From Metridium senile (lineage: Eukaryota; Cnidaria; Anthozoa; Actiniaria; Metridiidae): a stretch of DNA of 64,000 nt. The stretch is taken from contig OX459104.1 of the NCBI GenBank assembly GCA_949775045.1, positions 6,281,306 to 6,345,305 on the forward strand. Direction: 5' to 3'. Below, one piece after another: positions 50,319-60,400 of the stretch; positions within the stretch are counted from its first letter, which is position 1; every line of letters begins with the position of its first letter. The notes under the pieces were generated by a model that saw only the letters and a program-made list of their open reading frames with translations, was not told the origin of the DNA and ran no database searches. The translations under genes were made by a program, and so were the position numbers.

Positions 50319-52693
50319 ATGGAAGGTGAGAGAATCGAACAAGAAAAGCCGTCCACCACAGAGCTAGGGCAAGCAACATGTTCTCAAGATGGTACTATTC
50401 TCAATCGAATTAAAGAAATGTTCGGAAATACGACAATGGAAGCTTTTGAAGGTAAGTTAGTTTTTATAAATGGTACGGGTGAAATGAAGTTGATTCCTTA
50501 TTTAAAACGGCTATTTCTATCATAATTTTCTTTTCTCTTCGACAAAATAACCCAATTAAATCCTAGAATAAGGTCTATACTATACATAGAAACACTCTGA
50601 AAGCAGTTGACACAAAGGATGTTCAAGATGGTTGAAGATGGAATTCATATTATGTACACCACGTTATAGCGCCGCCATTTTGAGCCATTTTAACGAATAT
50701 TTACCACGTAATTTGCAGAAAATTTGTATGCAAGTTTTTCATTTTTACAAAAGATACTTAGTGTATTGTGTTTGAAATCAAATATTGATCAAATATTTGA
50801 AATCACGATATTTTTTTAAGAATATTTGTTGTGCACGATGATCGTGCTCGAAAAAAATCTAATGGTCCGTCCCCAAGCTAAATCGCCTACAATGAAAAAG
50901 CATAACAATTTCTACAATCCAGAACTAAGCTTCCGAAAAAGCCCCAAAGGTGCTGATTTTGCTATTTACCTTTGATGCATATTCAAAAATCATCTAGAAT
51001 TTTAGCATCTGATTTTCTATATAAATAGACAGTATTTGAAGTTCATGCTCAGTTTAATATATTGCATGTGGTATTACTGATTCTTGAAATATAATAAGAT
51101 ATGTCTTTTATTATTGATTATTCTTCACATTTTTGTTAATTAAATGATGTTCTATCATAATGTGTTTTTCTTTGTCCTGTCAATAAAACAAAAGAATATA
51201 ATTTTTTTGTGCTGTCATTATGCTATATTGGGGCTGTTGTAATTGGTTTCATGTCCAACAGAAGATATATGTTGATGCTCATATATATGTTTCAACTCAT
51301 GTTTAACATTGTTAATCAAAGTGTTTTTTTTTTACTGAATAAATAATTGAATTGTGCTTACTTTTAGCTGAAGACATAACAACTGATGTTGTTATGAAAG
51401 ATCTCCTACAAAAAGAGGCAGATGCATCAATTTTCAAGTCAATTGGTCTTAATTATGGGAAAGCCATACAATTGAAAAGAGAGTTCGCTTACCTCCTTCC
51501 AGAAACCAGTAAACAGCAACTGAAGCCATCCAAGGCTGATATGTCCACTTATACTCCTGAAATAAAGTCTGTCTACTTGAAGAAGTAAGACATATTTAGC
51601 TGATATCTTTAAGAAAATGTTTTGTTTTATGGTAATATAACGATGGCATCTTTAGAGATGATCATCATATTGTAGCAGTAGAAATCACCATAATATATTA
51701 TGATGTAACATCCATGTTTTATCACTTATAAAAAGAAGCAGAACATTAATTTAAAAAAAATATCATTTGACTTTGACAACTTTCAAAGTTTCACTGCAGT
51801 AATTTCCTGTTTGATTGCATGGGTATAGTACATTTGGCCCTTTTATAAAGATTTAGGTTTGTACATGTATTTTTACTTGGAACTCCATTACTAATACTAA
51901 AACCTTTATTTCATATAGACGAAAGCGAGTTGGTGTATTGGCAAGTGAAGAATTTGGTCCTAATTACCCAAAATTTACCTCTCCTGAAATGAAGTCTAAA
52001 TTACAGAGATTTTGTGAGTCAGTGGAGGAAAAATGTGCAGTCCCACAAGTAGGATTTACCAAAGAGGGAATTATGAAACATGTGCAGGATTTTTGTTCAG
52101 AGCAACGCCGTTACAGAAAGGCCAAGAAAAACCTTAAGGTATTTATTCTTTATTGTGATTATAAGGGACACCAATATGTGTGGAATGTGTGAGAGGGCTT
52201 ATGCACAATCCCTGGAAAGGAAAGGGTAGGGGGTAATTAAACCAAAAAATCAAAACCAAAAAAATTACAAATATACATATCATATATATATATCAACCTT
52301 TAATATGTTGCAATAAATTGTGAACCAGGTGTTACATGATAATTCCTATCACACCTAAACTTCCTTTTAAAAAGTGCTCCTTTATCACTTTTCAGCCGGC
52401 TGTGAAATGCATAAATGATTCTTTAGAATCTTCATCTTCTGATGTCGAATGCAACCTGCAGGCTAGTTCACAAAATAAGGTAAATAACTTTCATCCAAAT
52501 TCTCAGGTATATCTGATTTTGTGACAGGGCCCAGCTTTGAGCTTGATAGCTTGTTGTGAGGCCTATGTTTCTAATTTTGCTAAATGAAAATACCTTAATA
52601 ATTACTTTTTGTCTACCACAGACTGTCATTAACACTGAGGATGAGGAGTCAACAAGCAGTACAGATACTGTACCAGTTGCTACTTGTGATACC

Positions 52694-52728
<35 letters not shown>

Positions 52729-53044
52729 CCCTGCCATCTCACCAAGTCAAGTGTCAAATGGAGGCGGTCAGACAAGCCGTGAAAAGTTAAGCAGTCAGAC
52801 AATACAACTCATTTTAAAATTAGTTTTTAAATGCATACCAGAGAGAGAAAGTATTTGTAAATTGCTTATCAATAGCTTTGGAGTAAGCAGGAAAAATCTG
52901 ACTTCATTAAAACCCACTCAGCTCATGGAAATAATGGCTCAAAAGCTTTTATCACACAAGTACGTTACTGTAAACGAAGGAGGGAATTTTGCGAGCTTGA
53001 AGAAGTCTGATATAGTTGTGCACACAAAAATAAGTATGATTTAA
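50319..53044 (+). CDS. EnSpm companion gene, five exons, unknown protein
   Basis: Exons 50319-50451, 51368-51584, 51919-52138, 52396-52479 and 52622-53044 join with consistent phases (1,0,0,0) into 1077 nt, 358 residues plus stop. Every junction is GT/AG. Seen in the protein: a SAM-like helical segment (SIFKSIGLNYGKAIQLKREF), a basic KKRKRVGVLASEEFGPNYP, a segment with two helices ending SEQRRYRKAKKNLK, a Ser/Asp-rich linker with an uninterrupted aspartate run (from GATGATGAT repeats), and a C-terminal helical domain (IQLILKLVFKCIPERES...LKPTQLMEIMAQKLL). No family was recognised with confidence. By analogy with plant CACTA elements, which encode a transposase and a subterminal-repeat-binding protein, it may bind the terminal arrays; this is inference. 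Confidence 0.7.
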
Positions 53045-53085
53045 GTTAAAGGAACATTATTATTACTAAGTTAAAACATAGTTAG

Positions 53086-53226
53086 TAGAGGGAAATGGTT
53101 AGGAAGCCTTTTGTTGTAGGTTTTTATACACTTTCTTTTTAAGCGTGGCAGTGCATGATCTAATGTTTCGCAATCGAAATGCAAACATAGAAGTACAACA
53201 AAAGGTTTCCTAACCATTCCCCTCTA
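53086..53226. mobile_element. MITE with TAGAGGGAAATGGTTAGGAA termini
   Basis: Arms of 33 bp with two or three mismatches (TAGAGGGAAATGGTTAGGAA and on; inverse at 53194-53226). Total 141 bp, located just past the companion gene. Confidence 0.8.
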
Positions 53227-53477
53227 TAAACTATGGTTAAAAGTTAAAAAACAAGGAAGTTAACTAGTAGGAGATAAGATTAAGAATCATACTTATTATT
53301 TGCTAAGCTATTTGTTTTTTGTTAGATTTATTACTATCAAAAAGGTATGTGCATACCAGTATGAATTGAGTTATAAATATTGTTCTGTTTTTATACTAAG
53401 TAGGCCATTTCAAAGCTGATCCTACTATGCATTTAAAATCAGGGAGCTAAGTGAAAATCCTATAACCTAAACCAGTA

Positions 53478-53737
53478 TACACCTATTTCAATTAACGTTG
53501 TCCATTTGGAATGGTTGATCTGAGACCGATAGGAATTGTAGGAGCTCATTAAATTTCAAATACATTGTTTTAATCACACTTGAATGGTGCTGAATTACAG
53601 ATAACAGTATTTCAGAAGTAAACATTAATATTCAAGTGTGGTTATAATAGTGCATTTGCAGTTTAACGAGCTCCCACAATTCCTATCGGTCTCCGATCAA
53701 CCATACCAGATGGACAACGTTAATTGAAATAGGTATA
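53478..53737. mobile_element. MITE, CACCTATTTCAA family
   Basis: Near-identical to the element at 7283-7538 (same arms and the same central TTCAAATACATTG and CAAGTGTG words) with a few substitutions. It has TA-containing flanks. Confidence 0.85.
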
Positions 53738-53862
53738 TAAGTCTAGATCTAAGAATAAAGATTCTGTTAAAAATTCATACAGCCCTTAATGGAATTGGCT
53801 TACTTCTATTCCATGCATGTACTTGCATTGTTTTTAAATTTGTTAATATAATGTGTTCAGCA

Positions 53863-54013
53863 TAGAGTGAAGTCATTTAACCTGTGAAATAGATATTAGA
53901 CTAATACACCTTAGGAGTTTTTAATTCTATTGTTTTCTTTTGTGTTAAATAATTTGACTATATTACATCATGACTATTAGGTTTTGTTTCACAGGTTTAA
54001 TATCTTCACTCTA
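53863..54013. mobile_element. MITE with TAGAGTGAAG termini, copy 1
   Basis: Inverted ends TAGAGTGAAGTCATTTAACC and TAGAGTGAAGATATTAAACC, then TGTGAAA. The body holds ATTCTATTGTTTTCTTTTGT. The same family lies inverted at 57137-57281. Confidence 0.75.
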
Positions 54014-54299
54014 TTTGACATCATTGGACAACAATTGTTAATTTGTGAAAAACAACTCGCTGAGCTACTATACAAGGCTTTGCAAGGCTAACAATGTGTT
54101 ATGTACCAACTTTTATGGTGTTTATATGTTGCATGTTTTCAGTTAATTTGTTATATAATTACAAAGTCACGCTGTTGACAACTTAGTTTAAACAGCAGTT
54201 TATTGTTGAAATAAATTTGTTTAATATTAGTCTGTTAATCATGATGTTATTTAATGTAAGACAGTTCCTTATCCACAATTGGAAAAGTAATGTGACTAG

Positions 54300-54960
54300 C
54301 AAATCCTCAAAATGGGAAAATAGTGGGGCAAACAGATACCTTAATGGGAAAATAATGGGACTTACAAATTCCTTGAATGGGAAAATAATGGGAATAACAA
54401 ACCTCTTGAATGGGAAAATATTGGGACTAAAAAAAACCCTTGAATGGGAAAATATTGGGACTAACAACCCCCTTGAATGGGAAAATATTGGGACTAACAA
54501 ACCCCTTGAATGGGAAAATATTGGGACTAACAAACCCCTTGAATGGGAAAATATTGGGACTAACAACTCCCTTGAATGGGAAAATATTGGGACTAACAAA
54601 CCCCTTGAATGGGAAAATATTGGGACTAACAAACCCCTTGAATGGGAAAATAATGGGACTAACAAACCCCTTGAATGGGAAAATATAGGGACTAACAAAC
54701 CCCTTGAATGGGAAAATATTGGGACTAACAATTTCCTTGAATGGGAAAATATTGGGACTAACAATTTCCTTGAATGGGAAAATATTGGGACTAACAATTT
54801 CCTTGAATGGGAAAATATTGGGACTAACAAACCCCTTGAATGGGAAAATAATGGGACTAACAAACCCCTTGAATGGGAAAATATTGGGCAAACAAACCCC
54901 TTGAATGGGAAAATATTGGGACTAACAAACCCCTTGAATGGGAAAATATTGGATTTTGTT
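54300..54960. repeat. 33-bp subterminal tandem array
   Basis: About 19 units of CTTGAATGGGAAAATATTGG plus GACTAACAAACCC. Because 33 is a multiple of three, long frames run through on both strands (11-residue repeats), but their composition is that of the repeat. The GGGAAAATA word links it with the 83-bp array at the other end. Confidence 0.95.
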
Positions 54961-55060
54961 GCATTTTCCCAATCATGGGAATTTCCCATGAATTTCCCAT
55001 GAAAATCCCAAAAATTACCCAAATTTTTCCCAGTATGGGAAACATGAAATATTTCCTGTG

Positions 55061-55310
55061 TCAAGTAGTATAAAGAGTGTATTTTTGTATAGTTTAATCG
55101 TGCACCGTTTAAAACCATCACAGAGCTACGACTTTTTGTAAGTATATTCTCTTTCCTTCGTATTTTTGGAAGTCATAAAATTAATGATTGTAATTTTGTA
55201 TTTTATAGTAGCAACCTTGCCGAATTGTTGTATACCGATTGCAATTCTAAGCTCGAGTTTGAGACGTTAATATTAAATCTATCACAATTCAACTAAATGT
55301 TGAAGCCGAA
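55061..55310 (+). repeat. Dispersed repeat shared with 29502-29745
   Basis: Begins TCAAGTAGTATAAAGAGTGT at the first base after the EnSpm right end and runs nearly identical to the copy at 29502 to about GCTCGAGTTTGAGACG, then diverges. Confidence 0.8.
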
Positions 55311-55729
55311 CATCATATGTATAATTTACTCTTTTAAGATGGTTGGAATGGCTGAAATGCACTATAATTTTTCGATTTAGATCGATTCATATTTGATATT
55401 AAAACAATTCTATCAATATATTCCGTCATTTTTGTTGCGAAATGCCTTATAAAATCAATGAAATTTGCCGTAACTAAGTCCGCCATTTTGACCGCCATAT
55501 TGAAATAAGATATCGTTTAATTGAGTTGAACATGCGTATCAGAGAAAGAAGTTCGTGTTGCGAGCTCTTGTTGCACACGTAGTAACACGATCTTGATGTT
55601 GCTTGTTCTGTCACGTGCTGAAAAGAACCTATGAAAGAACGTTCTTGTAATGCTTGTTGACCTTCCACGTGAAAACTTCACACCTCTCTTCTTGTTTGCT
55701 GCTATTCTTACTCGTGCTACGTTTGAATT
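55311..55729. other. Upstream region of the four-exon gene
   Basis: AT-rich, with a CCGCCATTTTGACCGCC stretch (55480-55497). No exon seen. Confidence 0.4.
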
Positions 55730-56569
55730 ATGGCGTCTAAAGAACACGCTTTGATGGTTTTATCGTCCGAATTTGAGAGGAATGGGTGAGTATATTTGTC
55801 TAATTTATATTATCAGAGTTTGATGTGCCGTAAACGGAATTTTTTAACCGTTTTACAGGCTTGTAATACCCGATGGCCTTCAAAGGCTTCTGAAAGACTT
55901 TAAGAGAAAGGAGAACGAAAGCATGGAGAACATGCGAAGCCGTATTTATAAACGGCTATGGTGTTTAATGTGGGTAAGTACCAGTCTATTTAATAAAAAT
56001 ACGCCGGGTATGTTTTCATTTATATTGTATAACTCGGCATCGATACCATGGCATAACACCGCGGCGTGAACAGTCAGCGCTAAAGTTGTCTAAAGTTGTC
56101 TATCTAGAAATGAACATGTCCTCTATATCTAAAATTTGAACGTATGTATTTTATGAATATGATAGTGAGATTATATTTATTTCACCAGTTTGGAAGCAAG
56201 ATCGGTGAATGCGTGGTTGCTGGAGCAAACCAAAAGCCAACATACGTCTATCCAGCGTGTGTGAAGCAAGTCATCAGAGCAATAGTCCCTGGTGAGTTGG
56301 CTGACTACGAAGATCCCACAGGCCCACGTGTAAGTCATTATTTTATAAGTCATTGTATACTCATTATTTTTCATATAATCATTGTTTTCTTCTGTAGTCA
56401 TATATGCATTCAAATTACGATTTACACTGATGTAAAAATTGTATTCAAGTCCTTTATATATAATTATATATTATGATCACTAATCTTCCTCAAAATTGTT
56501 TTATAGGTGTACCAAGTAAAGCTGGAGGACATGTCCCATGCCAAATGGCCTGCCTCGAAGAAAAAGTGA
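55730..56569 (+). CDS. Small four-exon gene, unknown protein (124 aa)
   Basis: Exons 55730-55785, 55859-55973, 56189-56329 and 56507-56569 join in phase to 375 nt. It reads MASKEHALMVLSSEFERNGL, a basic helical part (LLKDFKRKENESMENMRSRI), then FGSKIGECVVAGANQKPTY, VKQVIRAIVPGELADYEDP and a lysine-rich end PASKKK. All junctions have GTGAGT/GTAAGT donors and pyrimidine-AG acceptors. I recognise no family. It lies tail-to-tail with the Mutator-like transposase gene and could be that element's second gene or an unrelated host gene. Short exons and strong splice sites argue that it is real. Confidence 0.6.
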
Positions 56570-57136
56570 TATTATATATTTTTTATAAATTAGTTATTCA
56601 TGTTGGTGAAAAAATTCCAGTTCTTACCTGAAGAATTTACATCGGTATTTTTCAGTGTATTTTTTTATTCATATAAAATTGTGAATATAATCATTATATA
56701 TTTTTTTAGCAATGTTTGTAAAATATTATATATTTTCAAGTTTGAAAACAATGATGTAAATAAAGATACTGAACTGTTTAGTTTTTCATTCCAACTCTCA
56801 TTCTTCCCTTTGCATTACTACTACAGCACAATCACTATATATACATGAAACAAAATTAAATTTTAACTTTGTAGTCACTGACAAGTCAAGTTGTTTCCTT
56901 TTGTATTTGATGTTTATGTTTGAGTGAATGACTATATAGAAATTATTTTGTTTCAATTTCATGGTTTTAGTCAGTTTTTCTATCAGCATAAAAAAAACAC
57001 TTGCAATCAACCACTTGTATTACTATGACCTGCAGTTGTTTCTTATTTCCAAAGTATTGAAACTAAATAAACAGGGGCATACTTTCCCTTAATTTATGAT
57101 CATTGATAGTGTGATAGAAATAGAGAATAGAACATG
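56570..57136. other. No gene recognised
   Basis: AT-rich region downstream of the four-exon gene. Several AATAAA-type hexamers (e.g. near 56759, 57066) could serve as polyadenylation signals. Confidence 0.4.
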
Positions 57137-57281
57137 TAGAGTGAAGACATTAAACTTGTGAAGCATATTTATATGGTCAAGATGTAACAGTCAAATAGAA
57201 ACAAAAGAAAACAATGGAATTTGAGACTGCTAAAGTGTCATAGTCTAATTTCTATTTCAAGAGTTTAGTGTCTTCAGTCTA
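57137..57281. mobile_element. MITE with TAGAGTGAAG termini, copy 2
   Basis: Ends TAGAGTGAAGACATTAAACT and, inverted, TAGACTGAAGACACTAAACT. The interior GAAAACAATGGAATTTGAGA is the inverse of the family member at 53863. Confidence 0.75.
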
Positions 57282-57418
57282 AGAAAGAAAATATAGAAAG
57301 GCATAAAGGGAACAGTCATCAGAGATAATAAGCTATTTATTATACAATTATTGCAAACATATTTGACAATTTCTTGTTATTCTTTACAAAACCTTTTTTG
57401 CAATACTAAGTCCTTTGG

Positions 57419-60400
57419 TTAATTTTTTTTTGATTTTTTGTTTAAAGGGCAACTCTTATGGGAAATACGTGAATGTTCCTTACTCCCACATTTACACAGT
57501 TGGCCCCCGACATTCACTCTTGCTCCCCGAGGAGCATTAGTTGATTTAGGTTGTTTTCTAGTGCTAGACGACCTCTTGTTGAGTTGTTTCTCTGCCTCCT
57601 CTAATAGTTCTACTTCTCCAATATCTTCATCTTCATTTCCATAGCTGTGTATAATCTTTTGCCGCTGAACAAATTTCTTCCTATAGTGAACAAAAGCATT
57701 TGATTAAAAATGTGAGCAGAGTATACAGAATGGTATATGGGTGACTTAGTGGTGAGAGGATTTGTCTTTCGCCACTGTAACCTGGATTTGATTCCCGACT
57801 CGTGCGACAAGTGAATAGAGTTTGTTTGATGTGTTGTTCTCTCTCATGCCACAAGGGTTTTTCTCCGGGCTATCCAGTTTTCCCCTCTTCACAAAAATCA
57901 ACATGTGTGCAGAGTTGTGTGTTGTAAATATTGAATTTAGTGGTAGTGAGTGTCACAGAAGAGCCCCAATGGGAAGTGATGGTTGTAATATATTTATGGT
58001 TAATATTTCTTACCTTTGTAAGCTCTCTTGCATGCGTTCTTGTTTCTTTCTGGCTCTAGCAGATTTTGCAGCTTCTGTTCTTTTCTTTGTGAGCCTCTTC
58101 ATTCGTTGTTCATTTTCACTCTTCCAAATGTCCTCAAGGCCATCAGGAGTTGGGAGATGCAGTAGGTCATACAATTCCTTCATCCAGTGATATGAAGGAC
58201 CACAATTTTTGAACATAAAGGTCATGTTACTCTGGCATAAGCCAACGTTTGTTATGAACTCATAATGCAATTGGTGCAAGTTGACGTTCTTCGTTCTAAA
58301 ACGAGTCAACACATTAAACTTGCTTTCAGGCAAGCTAGAGTGGCCTCTGCCCATTTCCTCATGCACAATATCGTTGGCTTTCCTTGCAATTCTCATGCAT
58401 TCAATCTCATATAATAGAGCATGGAGCTCACAACTAAGAATCTTTCTAGTTGCAAATGGCTTACCAGAACAATTCAACTTAGGATCTTCCTCTTCACTGT
58501 CATCATCATTGCTATCGTCATTACTATCACCACCATCACTTTCACCATCACTGTCATCACTAGTATCACCACTGTTACTGTCATCATCATTCCTATCATC
58601 ATCACTACTATCACCACAATTACTAACATCATCATTACTATCACCACCGTTACTGCCATCATTACCACCATCATCATTACTATCACCACTGTTACTGTCA
58701 TCATCTTTGCTATCATCATCACTGTCACTACCTGCATTGTCAGTACTTTTGCTCAAACACGAGCCACACGAACAGACTACAAGGGGATGAAACCCACACT
58801 CGTCTTCTCTACCATCCTCATCTATCCACTGGTGGATATCTCTACAATGGTATTTTCCCAATACCTTCATCCTTCTACCATATTCAACTGCACTATTTCC
58901 ACTTTGCTTCAGAGCAGAAAAATGATTCCTTTTTGAGGATGCAATGAAATCATCCGACAAACACCCACATGATTTTGAGTGTTTCTTCCCTTCACAGCAA
59001 CACTTAGCATGACTAATGGCTGGATGGTTTTTTTTGTGCTTATCAATAAACCCCTTATCAACAACTTTCTTGCCCTTATACTCTTTCAAATTGTTCCCAT
59101 GGGAACGCCCAACATGACCTCCACATAGCATTACACGGTTTAACTCACCATCAGTGAAAATACTCCTAAATGAGATTTCTGCTGTGGAGTCCTGATCCTG
59201 CCAATTTAAGGCAATATTGAGGCCCTCTTCCTTGCCCTTCTTGAAGAGTAAATAGGCCAGATGGCCTTCAGCAGATTTGGACGTGCCTTTCCAAAGGTCA
59301 GTCTCACAAATACTTTTTCTCCCTCTCATGCACAGATGGCCATAGTACAATATACCACCAGAAAGAAAATCAAGTAAAACAAAAGTACAGCATTGGCTGT
59401 GAAAACCCCTTATTAACCAGCACCCATCAGAAGTGGTCACGGCACGCTGCCAACTCCCTAGCTCTGTAGCTGGCTTTGACTGCATGTGAGCTTTTGCTTT
59501 CTCGCACATACTATCCAAGATAGTTTTAACATGTGGATATGCCAGCTCAATAATTTTTTGAAAATTAGGCCTCGCCAGCACATCAATACCCATACCTAAC
59601 TTCAACACCTTGTGATAGGTGTGGTAACCTTGCCCATAAACAAGGAAACAAAGGGCTGTGGCAAGAGAGACACAGTTTCTTTGATTATGTGCTAAAGCAA
59701 GCTGGCTGCTTGCATAGTGGATTTCTGTACCACAGCCAGAACATGCAAAATTGACCTTCACTGCACCTCCCATGCCTTTGTCTTGAATTTTGACTGGTAC
59801 AAGTTTTCCTGTTAAAAAAAAAAAAAATTAAAGAAAACTATTTTCAAGAACTTTTAGACTTGAATATGATCAGAGAAAGGGTGAAATTGTGTATCAATTA
59901 AGCTGGGCAAAGTTTTGTAAACCTTTTTAATTATTTTTGAGAAAAGTATCATAACCATGTCATACAGATTATAAAAATGAAAGAAAGAAAAAACCTAAAC
60001 GTTTCACAAGTCTACAATATTCACGTCTTGATCTGTATGAGATATCACCGTGATATCACATAGTACTGAATTTATCTACCTAGTATAAATATCACTCAAT
60101 CTGACTTTTTTATTCACTTGACTCTGAAGATGACTTCCGCATAGGATGTCGAAACGTCAGTCACATCAAACAGCCCTTCTGAGGGCTACATCCACCCGGA
60201 TGATCCTATTACAAACATTGTTACTTCGACAAATATTGTTACTTCGATAAACATTATCTACCTACGTGAAATAAATTATGTCTGTATTTATGTTTATATG
60301 AATATCCCTTACAGATCATTCGCTGATATTGAAAATAGTACCAATCACCACTAATCAATGAAATATAGTGTCTAAAAACCACTAGTCGCAAAACAAAACA

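Larger units (their letters stand above)
43470..55060. mobile_element. Candidate autonomous EnSpm/CACTA transposon, 11.6 kb
   Basis: Both ends read CACAGGAAATATTT inward (14 bp exact) and then continue with TTTCCCA/TGGGAAA words. CAC termini, subterminal repeat arrays and a TNP2-like transposase together are the hallmarks of CACTA elements. The order is left end, 83-bp repeat array (to about 46135), transposase (-), bidirectional promoter, companion gene (+), three MITE insertions, 33-bp repeat array, right end. No clear 2-3 bp target duplication is visible (ATT on the left, TCA on the right), so the left boundary or a later rearrangement remains open. Confidence 0.65.

Noticed and set aside
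54183..55121. Long 312- and 261-codon frames on opposite strands
   Set aside because: They arise from a stop-free 33-bp tandem repeat; the composition is that of the repeat, and no start context or domain is present.
58281..58936. Ser/Leu- and Ile/Thr-rich frames on the plus strand
   Set aside because: They are antisense to the acidic tract of the Mutator-like transposase exon.
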